From assembly GCA_038501195.1 (NCBI GenBank), contig JBBPUQ010000005.1, positions 248,001 to 312,000 of the forward strand: a stretch of DNA of 64,000 nucleotides, in the 5' to 3' direction. Under the pieces are notes generated by a model. That model was not told the DNA's origin and made no database searches. It was given only the letters and a program-made list of their open reading frames with translations. Origin of the DNA: Nemania diffusa (taxonomy: Eukaryota > Ascomycota > Sordariomycetes > Xylariales > Xylariaceae). The position numbers and the translations under genes are program-made. This document shows positions 10,165 to 21,909 of this stretch, in pieces. The first letter of the stretch is position 1, and each line of letters starts with the position of its first letter.

Positions 10165-11920
10165 TATGGGTAGTTGACGCCGACCGTGAAAGACGACACT
10201 AAGCTCCTAGTGAGACGGCGATACTGAAAATAGAACGGTTTTCTCGTGAATCCCGTGGAATTCAGTCCAGCTCTTTTGGGTTCTTAGCTTATTACTTGAC
10301 TTGTGAATAAGTTATTTTGCAAGATGCTGAAGATGCAGTTGTTCATACTATTGTAGTTAGGTTAGGTGGGAGGTTCCGAATGCCAAGCCCACTACCTGTG
10401 TAGGTACGTATAAAGTTTGGCCCCACTTTCAACTTTTATGTCACCTAGCGGAATGGGCGCTTGCCTCCTCTACAGAGTAGGTACCTAGGTACCTACCTAC
10501 ATAACCTAGCAGTTGGGGCCTACGCATAGGTACCTACCTGTCTAATATGGCTGGGCTAATTACTTAATACAGAATACCATCACGTCACTAATAGTAGGTA
10601 CAGGATGTTCTTTATGGAGGTGGGGTCCCAGCCACCACCTCCGATGACCAACAACCCATGCACCGCTTTGCATAACTACCTACGTCAAGCGAGAAAGCTA
10701 AGCTAATGAATTGAAATGAAGTACAGGAAACTGCCGTGCTTTCCGTAGGATCGATGGGATGCTGTCTGCAAAACCACCTATCCGAACCATGATCGTCGCC
10801 AATGGCCAATGAATAACAGGCCAGAACACAGGCCTAGGCCTACCTAGTTATTATGCGTACTGTACTCTGTAGGTATGTGTGTAGGTAGGTACTAGATCTA
10901 GTAGGCAGCTACATGACAGGCGACCCGTTAAATATATTCTGCATCGCCCTGGTACATTCATCACCTGGTACAGATGTATTACGACTACTCTTAGTCTAGT
11001 GATATTTATGGCGCACTTGGAATCCGGGAAAGAGCAGACAAAACAAAATTATGTACGCAGCATCTACGCATACATAAAAAAGGATATCTCGTGATTTGGA
11101 ATTAATACCACCCCTCCATCGTCCCATAAAGCAGTGCCTAGCCATCCTCAACACTCTCCCATTTGTCTAGCTACATATTCTATATTTTGTATATACCCAT
11201 CTACCAACCTAATATATACCTGCTTTGCCACTTAACTGCTTTATCGGGATGATAACTCGAAAGGAAATGGTGAACTAGAGAGCTTTCATGATCCATCATC
11301 TTAACTATCTAGTCTAGATAGAATGCTACCTAGCTCAGGCACATTGAGTTCTCATCATTAGCAATACCTCTTTTATCATCCTTGGCATCATCATCGTTAT
11401 TGTTTTTGTCACATCTGTTCATTGTAGCCAGGTCTCTCGTATCCGTTATAAGAACTATACTACTGTATTTCACAACCACGAGGATCAACAGGGCCAGCTT
11501 TGGAAGAGAACCATTTGTAGATGGTGAACGCATGGAGGTTGGATCGGTGAGCGAAGACCACCTACCACCACCCTATATTGCGGTGTGCGCCGGTCAGGCA
11601 AGCTATACCAATCCACGGAACCCTCGGTTCTTGGATCGGGTAGGTTTCCCAGGATCTCGAAAACCCTAGCATTGGGCATCGTGAACGAGAAATACGGCCA
11701 TACCATCGGGCTTCGCATTTAATCCAACCGGATTTCAGTCGCGCCCAATACCTAAGCCAAAATATCAAACGAAAGCGGCTACTCAGGAACGGATCAAACC
11801 AGCAGACTAGAATTTCGCCACTTTAGACCCCAGAAACAAAGCACCTCTCTGCACCGCCATATCCCGAAAAGGGAAAAAAAGGCCCAGCAGAACAAAGAGC
11901 CAAAACAGAGCAGCGCAACC
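10165..11920. other. gene-free intergenic region with TAGGTACCTA clusters
   Basis: No supportable gene. The stretch contains dense TAGG/CCTA words, most tightly at about 10477-10505 and 10525-10540 and again at 10865-10890. The right end is the promoter and leader of the PPxY membrane protein. Confidence 0.5.
10477..10540. repeat. clustered palindromic TAGGTACCTA words
   Basis: GTAGGTACCTAGGTACCTAC begins at about 10478 and is followed by further CCTAC units and a second AGGTACCTACC. Related words recur in many intergenic parts of this window but not in the coding exons I read. Confidence 0.6.
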
Positions 11921-12637
11921 ATGGCAACAGGCAACGACGAAAACCCGAACAACGGGCCCCAGAACCCCTTCGCCTACGTCCTGATCCCCGTGATCGGCTT
12001 CGGCCTCGTCGTCTCGCTGATAACCTGCTACCGCTTCCGGCGGCGGAAGCAGCGCCTCGCGCGCTTCGCCGCCGCCGCAGGCGCAGGCGCAGGCGCAGGC
12101 GACCCCGAGGCCGGGCACGCGTCGCGGCTCGCCAGCCGCGGGCCGAACGGCGTCGTCATCCTCACGACGCCCGGCGGCGGCGGCGGGAGGAGAAACGGGG
12201 GCAGGTCGCGACGGCTGGGCATGGGCATCGGCGTGGGGAGTAGAGAGGAGGGCCTCAATGAACTCGGCGAGGCACCGCCCGCTTACGCGCCTAATGGACC
12301 TAAGCCCCCGAGTGAGGCGGGAGGTGGCGACATTGAGTTGACTACGTATTCGCAGGCGACGGCGGAGGTGGGCATGAGCCGGAGCCCGCCGGAGTATGGC
12401 GCGGAGCCGCCGGCTGGTGGGATGACGGGGACGGGGACGGGGACGGAGACGACGAGGAATGAGGTTGGTGGTGCGAGCGTAAGCGAGGTGACGGAGGGAG
12501 ATACTACGAGGAGCACTGTTACTACTAGTGCCCCTACTGATACTACGACGACGACGACACCATCGGTTACGACTAACGCTACATCAGCAATGGCCGAGCC
12601 GACACCGCCTCCGAAGGCTGTGTTACCTTCGCCTTGA
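11921..12637 (+). CDS. single-pass membrane protein with two PPxY motifs
   Basis: Unrecognised protein of 238 residues in one exon, starting at ATG 11921 in good context (CAACCATGGC). A short N-terminus is followed by one hydrophobic segment at about residues 17-37 (FAYVLIPVIGFGLVVSLIT) and then a strongly basic stretch (YRFRRRKQRLARF), which predicts a type III/Nout-Cin topology with a long cytosolic tail. The tail is low-complexity: Ala/Gly repeats near 50-60, GGGGG near 85-89 and Thr-rich repeats near 200-225. It carries two PY motifs, PPAY (119-122) and PPEY (156-159). PPxY is the known ligand of WW domains in Nedd4/Rsp5 ubiquitin ligases, and small membrane proteins with this layout act as Rsp5 adaptors in yeast. 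That role is inference here. GC is very high in the first half. Confidence 0.75.
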   Translation: MATGNDENPNNGPQNPFAYVLIPVIGFGLVVSLITCYRFRRRKQRLARFAAAAGAGAGAGDPEAGHASRLASRGPNGVVILTTPGGGGGRRNGGRSRRLGMGIGVGSREEGLNELGEAPPAYAPNGPKPPSEAGGGDIELTTYSQATAEVGMSRSPPEYGAEPPAGGMTGTGTGTETTRNEVGGASVSEVTEGDTTRSTVTTSAPTDTTTTTTPSVTTNATSAMAEPTPPPKAVLPSP

Positions 12638-13480
12638 GGTTACTGTAGGATATGGCAGTGTTGATATTCATATATATACATGAGACGATAGGATATAGCA
12701 CGATACGATACGATACGACATGATTTCATGATAAGGCGCCGGCTTCAATCTAAGTATCACACATCGTGCTCTCACACATGGCAAGAGCAATGAAACCACT
12801 CCAGGAGCGAAATATTAAGCAAGTGCGGGATCCGGCCAGGAGCCTAGTTAAGATAGGTACCTACAGTACCAAGCGTAACGCAACGGGATTAACACCGCGT
12901 GCGTGCCGTGGTGAAATGCATGGCAGTATACACAAGAGGAAGCAAGCTGTCAAGAGGAAACAGGACCTAGGGCGAGGTTTTACCATGTTACTTATGATAC
13001 CACTTTTCTTTTCGCGAAGGACTGCGTTTTTGAGTCTGACAGAGAGCACTACATCAAATTTGGTGCCTCCTGTCCATGTAAGACCAATGGTAAGAGGTTA
13101 TATTATAATATACCCAGAATTCATACATACTTAACATCGAGCTACAATCCGAACATGAACTGTGGTATCCTTGACTAGGTGATGAAATATGTTATGAAAC
13201 TGCGGTCGCACTCATCCCCAGATATTTTAAGCACATGATCTATTTACATTTTGATGCGTAAGTGCTCTCATCGCGTCTATCTATCCCATCTCGCAGCTAA
13301 TGCCCCCACGTACCCAATGAGATGACGACCAATGAACCTATGCTAGACATAGATGGTGAATCGAGTATCTAAACATGTCTGATACCTTCCCTCGTGAGAT
13401 TTTATGTAAGGCGAGGGTATCACTATGAGAAATCGAGCCTCATCCACAGCAAATCCCATCACCCATTCCTCTACCGTCAC
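12638..13480. other. gene-free 3' flanks
   Basis: Lies between two converging genes. It holds a short pentanucleotide repeat, CGATA in about four copies, at 12701-12717. The open frame at 12766-13134 has no recognisable features. Confidence 0.45.
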
Positions 13481-14993
13481 TTAGAACCGCGCGACAACAG
13501 CGGGCGGCTTGTTATTCAAAATCTCATCGATCTGCGCCAAGATCTCCGGCGTCAGCTTATCGACGGCCGCGACAGCGCGCACATTATCATAGACCTGCTC
13601 GACCGAGCTCGCGCCCGTGATGGCGGAGCTGACGTTGGGGTTCTTGAGGACCCACGCGAGCGCCAGCACGCTCATCTTGATGCCGAGGCCCTCGGCGATG
13701 GGCGCGAGGCGGTTGATCTGGGCGACGATCTCGTCGAACTTGGCCTTGCCCGTGCGCTGCCACCAGCCGGCGATGAACTCGATCTCCTGCGAGCGCGCGA
13801 AGCGCGAGTCCTCGGGCACGCCGTCCTTGTACTTGCCCGAGAGCAGGCCCTGGCGCAGCGGCGAGAAGACGGTGAGCCCGGTCCCCACCTCGCGGTAGAG
13901 GTGGGCGTACTCGACCTCGACGCGCTCGCGCGCGAGCATGTTGTACTCGGGCTGCTCGGTGATGGGGCCCACGAGCCCCAGGCGGTCGGCGTAGCGCCAG
14001 GCCTGGGCGATCTCGTCGGCGTTCCACATCGACGTGCCCCAGTACAGCGCCTTGCCCGTGCTGATGAGGTGGTTGAAGGCGCGCACCGTCTCCTCCATGG
14101 GTGTCTGTCGGTCTGCCCGGTGGGCGTAGATGACGTCTACATAGTCGAGGCCGAGGCGCTTTAGCGAGGCGTCCATGCCCTCGAGGATGTGCTTCCGGGA
14201 CAGGCCCGTGTTGTTCACCGGGTTATCGCCGAAGGCTGCGCCCCAGTAGAGCTATGTCGAGATATTAGTAAGAAAAGATTTTTAAATTCTTATCGTCACC
14301 AATAAGAAAATTGTGTGTGGCACAAATTCATGCTAGAGAAAGGCTGGATTTATGAGAATATTCTGAGAAATGAGGTGGTATATATACCTTAGTTGAGATG
14401 ACAAGATCATTGCGCTTCCAGCCAAATTTCCTGATGGCTTCACCCATAACCTCTTCAGACTTGCCGCCTACCAAATTCAAATGTCAGCGCCATCCATCCT
14501 CTTCGGCTCTCAGAGCACAACGAAACCACATGTCTAGATCTTCGTCGACTATGCGAACCACCTCCAAGGCGTAGAATTACTCACCAGAATAAACTTCAGC
14601 ACAGTCGAAGAAGTTGATACCGCTGTCAAACGCAGCCTTCATGCACTCAAATGTTTTTTCTGCGAAGAGTGAGATGTCAGCTTCAATCTTTAGTCATTTT
14701 TCTTGATTATTATTCCTTCCTCAATCTCACCAATACCCCTCTCATGACGAGTATCTCTCGATCCCCCAATTCCTCATACACCCAGTCCCTTTTTCCCTAT
14801 CGTCAACTTCTCGCGAGGAAAGCACATACAATTCACCCCCAAAACAACAACAATGAATAGTAAAACGTAACTTACCCTGCTCGGTGTATCCACCATATGT
14901 CAACCAGCCACCAAGCGAGATAGCCGAGACCTGGAGGCCAGAGCGGCCCAGGAAACGGTACGTCATCTTGGGGAGATCCTCAGGAGGCGCCAT
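13481..14993 (-). CDS. aldo/keto reductase, Kv channel beta-subunit type
   Basis: An NADPH-dependent aldo/keto reductase of the AKR6-like (voltage-gated K+ channel beta subunit) group, presumably cytosolic; its physiological substrate is unknown. Four exons, 14993-14876, 14659-14585, 14467-14388 and 14251-13481, give 347 residues, typical of the group. The catalytic tetrad is present: D58 (FFDCAEVYSG), Y63, K91 (DLVISTKLYWG) and H135 (VDVIYAHRADR). Family motifs GRSGLQVSAISLGGW (16-30) and ITGASSVEQV near the C-terminus, the 2'-phosphate/NADP site, are intact. The start is ATG 14993 (MAPPEDLP); an upstream in-frame ATG at 15044 would add 17 residues not seen in the family. The large last exon is very GC-rich, so long open frames on its opposite strand are shadows. 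Confidence 0.93.
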
Positions 14994-16958
14994 TTTCGCG
15001 GGGGTGATGTCGACAGGGAGGAAATAGTCGTAAGTCTCTCTCACTTCTCTCGAGGAACCAGAGTGGAAATAATCTCTTTTGTCAAATCACGCTCAACGTT
15101 CGTCTTAGAACCGTGAAGAGTCGCAGTGAATTGTGAGTGAGTGAGTGAGTAAGTGCTCGCCAGATCTTTATAAAGTTATTAGCTTCCCCACTCTGATCGT
15201 CAACTTTAGTACACGCAACGAGTCGGCATGCCTAGACTAGGTGCCTATCTAGATACGTGTACGCAGTCACAAGTACGCAGTATGTGTACTGAAAAGAGGG
15301 GATAACTCCGTACCTGAAGTACTAAACTCCTCGCATAACCCCGAAAAAAAAGAGCCTACCGGCTAATTATTGGTAAGCCGAGGAGAGATGGGATTACCTA
15401 GGTAGATAGATGTCTCTGTGCCGCGTCTCGGTATATCACCGAAGCTTACCAAGTTCTTTTTATAAACCAAGAAATGAGGCGTAGATATGGTGAAGAAGAT
15501 AAGGTGAGAAACAAAGCGGAGTGTAACACTGAGGGGCAAGAATAGAAAAAAAAAATATACATGCACAAAAAAACCGGCAATGAAATCGCAACTGCCATTC
15601 ATCGGAGACACACCTACCTGCCCCGAAACCAGCACCGAGAGGATGCTATAGCTACTGGGTAGCAGCGGGGTCACGCCCGCCCGCCCCGCATCATGGCGTC
15701 CCGTCCGTCAAACAAACCAGGCAAAGCTACAGTCGCTAGACGCCAGTAACGATTCGCGAATAAGACGTGCATCCCCACTCCGATGACCTCTTTTGAATTA
15801 TATCGTCGTACTGTGATTCTGTATCTTGGTTCGACATTGCACTACTGCTACACAATCTAGGAGATGCAGAATACCGAGACCAGATCAACGGGTCAACTGT
15901 GTAACAGTCGCTTAAATGGCTCACCAATGACAGTCTTTCGGACATTATCACCGTACAGTATAATTAGGTATATATATACTGTATATGGACTACCTACATA
16001 CTAAGTAGGTACATAGGTAGCTGACCAAAACTCCTAACGCCGTCTAGATTTCATGGTTTAGATACCTATAAAGATAGATAGATGCCGAAGTTGCCATGGT
16101 TCATGTAAACTGCTCAATTACCTATTCATTCTATAGTTTGATAGTGGTACTTCGATCCTATTCCATCTACGAACCCACACAACACAGCCCCTTACACAGT
16201 TCCCCAGTCGTACATCTACAAATATGTGGAATGCAACGCTGTTCAAGTCTACACTAAGTTGAGAGTATCTGTCCATGTCCATAATACATGATCTGCTCTC
16301 GTAAAATTCCACATCAACGTATTCTAGGTATTCATTTCCCATCCTTGCTCTCGTCGCTATCTACCCAGATAAATCGTAGTCCCTTTCCAACAAGTAGCAA
16401 GATTCGACATCCTTAGCGGCGAGTGATTTGTACCAATACAGTGTATGTACCACACATAACGTATGTTCCGGCGATGCCCAAGCAATTTAGCTCGGGCTTT
16501 TCCCAGCTTAGGAAGATGGCCAGTAGTAGAAGGCATATCGAAACCCGAAGCCAGAAAGATGGTACAAGATATACCACGGTATGCCATCAAAAAACTCCCC
16601 AACGCCTAGTCTAATCTTGCACTCATGACGCCTTCTCCCCTAGGCTATAAATAATGACCAAAAAAAATAGACAAAATGATATCCAAGCCTGTGATTGAAT
16701 AGAGTATCCCAAAGGGAAAAAAAAGGATCAGTTATATCACCCCGGTACGCCAAAAACTCCATCGCCTGCTTGTCTCCTTCACCGACCGAAAGTTGCCGCT
16801 ATCCCATCGTTCCAAGCCTGTTAGAATACCACCCTGAGCCATGTAAAGGAACTCCATGTCCTTTTGTCAGAAGATGAGATGCGACTGCTTAACCCCTGTC
16901 GCGTAGATATTTCCTAGTCGTAAAAGATCTTGGGCTGCTGTTCCCTCCCGCTGCTAGC
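14994..16958. other. gene-free intergenic region
   Basis: This is the promoter of the aldo/keto reductase (a GTGAGTGAGTGAGT run near 15133-15150) and the 3' flank of the next minus-strand gene. Several open frames of 60-100 codons occur on both strands; none has a recognisable domain. TAGGTA words occur at 16002-16020. Confidence 0.45.
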
Positions 16959-19907
16959 CTACAGCGGTTGATTACTTGGGTACTCGCTTGGCACGCTAGA
17001 GCCCTGGCTATGAATCTCATGCTCGTCCAAGTTGACCACCATCAAACTGTGACTAGAATCATCATCAGTCATGGCATCGTCATCCACGTGAATGCTCACA
17101 TCCGGGTCGCGGTTCTCGACGTCTTCAATGCCAGACCAAAGTTCGTCCTCAGGTGCTTGGCCATCCTGCAAAGATTCTTGCGATTGAGTCTGGTATGAAT
17201 CATGGCCGAGATCTGCCATAGAGCTATCATCGTCGTCCGCCCCGCTTTCTAACTTGTCGTCGCCCACGGCCTCGTCATCATAGACTTCTATATCGCTACC
17301 GCTCTCAGCAGCATCGAACTCAGAGTCTAGATCCTCATCATCGTCATCGAGGACGTTGGCACCACCGCGACCGGGCCGTGTATCTACGAAAGGCGCATTG
17401 CTGTACGGCGTGGCATAGCAAGGCGTTGTGTTACGCGGCCCTAGCACCTCAGGTACGGGGCTGGGCGACGCTGTGCTCCAGCGCGGGGTGAACCGATTCA
17501 TGCGTGGTCGAAGGGACGGGGAACGGGTGGTGCGGCGTTTGGCGAGTGCTGCTATCTGCGCCGCACGGCCTGGTTGAGGTGAGACGTATCGCTCGTTTGG
17601 AAGAACATACGGTATAACCCGCCTCTTCGCCATCGCTGGAGAAACTAAAGCTTGGAGGGTAGGCTGCACGGAGGCGGTTCGAATACGTGGTGGTTTAGAG
17701 GCTTTCCGTTCTTGAACCACGGCTGGGGTCTGTGATCGTGAACCAGAGCGCCTAGTTGCAAAAGATGGTGTTGTAGCCCTGGCGTCAGTGAAGACATCTC
17801 GCGACGACGATGATCTAGACATAGCTCGCCACTGTTCTTGCGCAGATGCTTGCACTGCCTGCATTCTCGAGGTATGAGTCTCAGTGAGTGGAGACTCATC
17901 TAGAAGAGTATTCTTGACCCAGCAATCTTCTTTGGCGTCTCCTTCAAGAATCTCCTGGCTGTTCTGCGAGTCTGCATAAACACGACTCAATTCGCGTAGG
18001 CGCTGCCATGTCCACCCATTTTCGTACGCATGTTGATCTTGGAGGTACGCCTCGGGATGGGTAATGAAAAGGCGATGGACACCATGCGACTTCATAACGA
18101 CGCTCGAAACGAGGAACTGGACGTCCCACGAAACAGGCGTGACCATCTCGGGCGGTGTGAGGAAGCGGAGTCTAGAATCTTTATGAAGCTTTCGTAGCGG
18201 CACCCATGGCGATTGCAAGCCTAGAAATTTCGTGACGAGAGGGTGGATTGTGGAGCCATGGTGTACATTGCCTTGCATTCGAGAGAAAGTCCGAAACAGT
18301 GTGCCAAAGGCTTCTGACATGGCCTGCTGCACGCTCCGAGCATCAGGGCCGCGGACGGTGACGTTCTGCACCAAGCCACGGCTTCTCAGTCGCTGCCCAA
18401 TCATGTTGTCAGGCGCACACGCGCGTCCAAGCAGCCAGTCTGAGTCAACCTCGGGCCCAGCGTAGTCACTGTAGCCTGGCGACTCAGGCTCGGGATTATT
18501 AGGCAACTGCGTCCATAAATCGACGTCTGCAGAGCCACCATGGGAGAGACGTTGGCTACCAAAGTCACGTGACTCCGACCATACGTTCTTCAAGGGGAAG
18601 GGAAGAAACACGACCTCAACTTCCCACGGCTGTGTAGGAGAAGGGAAAGAGGAACGACCCTGTAATTGAGAGAGTTGAGTTTTTAGGCTTTGGAGTTCCG
18701 TTTGTAGCTCTGCGCGATCCATGAGGTAGCTGCCTGTGCTAGTGGAAACTGATACGACGCTGGCTGTCGCATCATCGATCTTGTCACGCCTCGACCAACC
18801 GTGGCCTGAAGGATTGCTTGCACTATCATTGAGGATCTTTTCAAACTCTTCGACGCGTGATTCAAGCTCTGTAACTCTTAGGTCGGCTTGATCATGCTTC
18901 TCATGGCACGCATCGTGCGCAGCAGCAGAAAATGAGATGCTTTCAAGATTCTCGATGCGCTGCTCATGGCCCTGTACAGTATTGGAGAGTAAATGAAAAG
19001 CTTCACGGTTTCCTCTTGGAGTAGGTGATTGGTCTGGTGCATCAGTAATGCCTCTATGTCTTATCGACTGCGGTGTGTTGGCTACTGTCTGGCCATCGTC
19101 CACAGACTGGTCAGTGTCATTTTCGGCGGCATCCTCATCCTCTGGCTCCGCGTGGTTGGGCTGCTCCTGAAGTGGCTGAAGTATTTTAGACCTGACACCA
19201 CTAAGTGTCTGTAATCCTTTGCCAGCAAATGGTTTTAGATATGCTATCCGCGCAGACGATGTAGTTGAACTCGGCTGCGAGGGCATTAAGCACTGGCTAG
19301 GTATAGGGGGGAGTGAGCCAGCTCGGGTTGACCCTGATTGAACGAGGCTGGCCCAGGCCAACGTGTCGGGCATTGAAGGCTCGGCAGATCCACGCGGCCG
19401 CGCATCTTCCTCGGGTCCATAGGAGAGAGAACCAGGATTGAAAACAGTATTGAAGTCCATGTCCTGGCCTAGGGACCGGGGGAGAGGGAAAGATAGATCC
19501 GGAATCACAGGTGTGAGTGGCTCGCGATTAGTCCTAGGGCGCTCATTCTCCTGGCCATTCGTAAAGGGTGGTGCGACGAAAGGGGTTGCGCCGGGCGTTT
19601 GATTATCGCGAACATCATCATGAAAGCAGGCATGATGAGAACACATGCACCAAGATGCCTGGTCTTCATATCCATTAGCAAATCCTGGCGGGAATCCGAT
19701 CGGGCTCCCTCTGTCCAGCGGGCCAAAAGAGGTGCGACTCCAGAAACGACGACATCCACATTTGTGTCCACCAGCGCCTGGCGTCAAGTCAACATAGTTG
19801 CATGGGCCACCTGGAAGGCTGGGCGAATTGGGCGCGAGGGGCGCATCGGCGTAGATATTGAAGAACGAGGCACTTGGCAACTGGAAATCAGGGGCGGGTC
19901 CTGCCAT
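16959..19907 (-). CDS. large fungal protein with N-terminal Cys/His module, coiled coils and acidic tail
   Basis: I do not recognise a named family. It is a single exon of 982 residues with ATG at 19907. The N-terminal 100 residues contain tightly spaced Cys and His: C36, H48, C50, C52 (KCGCRRFW), then C87, C89, H91, H92, C94 and H96 (WCMCSHHACFHDD), a plausible metal-binding module. Predicted coiled coil lies at roughly 305-360 (RVTELESRVEEFEKIL) and 392-416 (LQTELQSLKTQLSQLQ). A folded-looking central region follows at about 420-640 (RELSRVYADSQNSQEILEGD). The last 200 residues are Ser/Arg-rich, then strongly acidic (DDDDEDLDSEFDAAESGSD). Basic SR-type stretches near 730-800 suggest a nuclear or chromatin location, which is inference. 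I think N-termini of this type occur in other Pezizomycotina, but this needs a search. Confidence 0.8.
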   Translation of the reverse strand: MAGPAPDFQLPSASFFNIYADAPLAPNSPSLPGGPCNYVDLTPGAGGHKCGCRRFWSRTSFGPLDRGSPIGFPPGFANGYEDQASWCMCSHHACFHDDVRDNQTPGATPFVAPPFTNGQENERPRTNREPLTPVIPDLSFPLPRSLGQDMDFNTVFNPGSLSYGPEEDARPRGSAEPSMPDTLAWASLVQSGSTRAGSLPPIPSQCLMPSQPSSTTSSARIAYLKPFAGKGLQTLSGVRSKILQPLQEQPNHAEPEDEDAAENDTDQSVDDGQTVANTPQSIRHRGITDAPDQSPTPRGNREAFHLLSNTVQGHEQRIENLESISFSAAAHDACHEKHDQADLRVTELESRVEEFEKILNDSASNPSGHGWSRRDKIDDATASVVSVSTSTGSYLMDRAELQTELQSLKTQLSQLQGRSSFPSPTQPWEVEVVFLPFPLKNVWSESRDFGSQRLSHGGSADVDLWTQLPNNPEPESPGYSDYAGPEVDSDWLLGRACAPDNMIGQRLRSRGLVQNVTVRGPDARSVQQAMSEAFGTLFRTFSRMQGNVHHGSTIHPLVTKFLGLQSPWVPLRKLHKDSRLRFLTPPEMVTPVSWDVQFLVSSVVMKSHGVHRLFITHPEAYLQDQHAYENGWTWQRLRELSRVYADSQNSQEILEGDAKEDCWVKNTLLDESPLTETHTSRMQAVQASAQEQWRAMSRSSSSRDVFTDARATTPSFATRRSGSRSQTPAVVQERKASKPPRIRTASVQPTLQALVSPAMAKRRVIPYVLPNERYVSPQPGRAAQIAALAKRRTTRSPSLRPRMNRFTPRWSTASPSPVPEVLGPRNTTPCYATPYSNAPFVDTRPGRGGANVLDDDDEDLDSEFDAAESGSDIEVYDDEAVGDDKLESGADDDDSSMADLGHDSYQTQSQESLQDGQAPEDELWSGIEDVENRDPDVSIHVDDDAMTDDDSSHSLMVVNLDEHEIHSQGSSVPSEYPSNQPL

Positions 19908-21909
19908 TGGGCTATTCGAGCGAGAGTCGCTAGCATTGGAGGGTTATGTGGCTTATAGATAGAGGAGAGAGAGAGGAGAGAGCGGGGAGCAACGGGCGGG
20001 CGATGGACGATGGGAAACTGGCTGGTATTTATTGTCGCGACGAGCGCAGTGCGGTGGTGGTGGTGGTCGCGAGGATTCTGGCACCCTGCATGGAGCGACC
20101 GACCGTCCCTATGCACTGCTGGGGTCGCGATCCGGAGATATCTAGTACATGACTGACTGTGTTCTGTTAGTTCAAGCTCGCCAGCATTCGTCAACTCGAC
20201 GGCCCACAGGTAAAATCTACCCAAGCGTCTGAGACACTGACCGACGGATAAGATGTATATAAACTCGGTATAAAATAAAATTGGACGGATTATAGTAGCA
20301 GGAGGGGGGCCTATGGGAGATTAAATACAGGCGACAGTATGGTGACTATAAGGCGTATAGAGAGCAATGCGAACGATGAAGGCGACGAGAGGGAACTGAG
20401 GTTGCCAAAAAGTGAGGCGCCCGCCTGGGATTGGCCCGACTTGAGGAGGAGGAGAGGTGTGGTGGGGTTAGCTTGGGTTGGGCAGATACTTGGTAGGCAT
20501 CGCATGTACGCTATGAAGGGTGAGAATGTATTCTGTAGCAGTGTATGTAGGGGAGAATTGTTGGAGCACACAACCTTCTTCTCGGATGAAATCTGACAGG
20601 CTGCCAGGATACCTAACCTACAGGGGACGGGGGGGGGAAGAGAAGATGCAGGTGGGGACACAGACCCACGGCGGACAGCAGCCAAGCTAGCCCAGTGGGG
20701 ATGGTGGGGTGAAGTTGCTACCTCTTATGTTGAAGTGAACGATTTCTATCACGTACCTACATAACTACCCGCGTTGTATCCTTCATGTAGGCATTTACTG
20801 TAATCTCGGTAGGTTAATGTGTCAAGTATAAAACTGTAGTAGGTAGCAAGTTAGAAAAGAGAATGTGTATAATTATTATAATTAAGATAGATAGGATTCT
20901 AACTCTATTCAGTAGATATAAAGAGGTGTAACTTAAAGGTTACTTATCCTATGCAGGCAGACAGTACCTACATCATATATAGATAGACCTCTTAATTTAT
21001 TAAATCGATGCACTTAACGCGTTATCTCACGAGCTACCAACGTACTTACGCACACGACTTGTACGTAAAAGAGGCGACCAAGCAGGGTTGCGCGTACCAG
21101 GTGAAGCGGCACCCCTCCCCATTGGCCCCAGATCCCCTTCCTCCCTCCCCCGGTGTCTTAGACACACCCAGGAGCCAATGACCGACACGCACGCCCTCCA
21201 AGTCCCGATACGCACAGCTCCTCGCGCGCACCACCTCAACCCAGCCCTCGCCCACGAGTTCGCGCACAGAAAGTGACTTCGCCGCGGTGCAAGAACGGTA
21301 GCGCTCTGCCGCCACATTACGAGTGGAATGAAACATCCCATCCCTTTACTATAAACGTCTGTGCCCATCGCCCCAGGTTGTCGTAAAACCGACGCAGTCC
21401 TCCCCGGGAGTCATGGCCCAGGAAATAAAAAAAACAAGGCGGATCGGCGCGCCTCGTTTTGTAGCCTTGGACTGCCTACCTGCAGACCGACTTACTTAAT
21501 TAGAGGTAGGCACGGACTCGACGCCGGCGGCACGCTCGCTCTCTTTATCTCGGAACCACTCCGGATTCTGCTGTTCAATGCCGCCGAGATGACACAATGC
21601 ATACATATAGTGCTGTACTGTAAGTAAGCGGCTAGATCTCGCCGTCGTCCTAGCACAAGCCAAGCATACGCACAGATAGGTAGATATAGATAGATAGGTA
21701 GTGCAGGCGGATCGGCAGCATCTCGGACACCTCGCAGCCGTCGGTGAAATTGAAGTAAGATGATCAGATAGGTACTTTCCTAATAGAGATGCAGCAACCC
21801 AAGCCAACCAGCCAGCCAGCGCCGTGATGGACACTTTATACAGATATTCATACATAGATAGATAGCATACGTCAAACGGCATAATACATGAGCCAATTCG
21901 TTCACTTCG
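19908..21909. other. gene-free intergenic region
   Basis: The left part is the promoter and leader of the 982-residue protein, with GA-rich tracts near 19960-19990 on the plus strand. The remainder carries many overlapping short open frames without domains. TAGATA/TAGGTA repeats lie at 21676-21703. Confidence 0.45.

Noticed and set aside
13394..14164. 256-codon plus-strand frame
   Set aside because: Antisense shadow of the GC-rich aldo/keto reductase last exon.
17680..17695. GGTTCGAATAC resembling a tRNA B box
   Set aside because: It lies inside the coding exon of the 982-residue protein, with no A box or tRNA fold around it.
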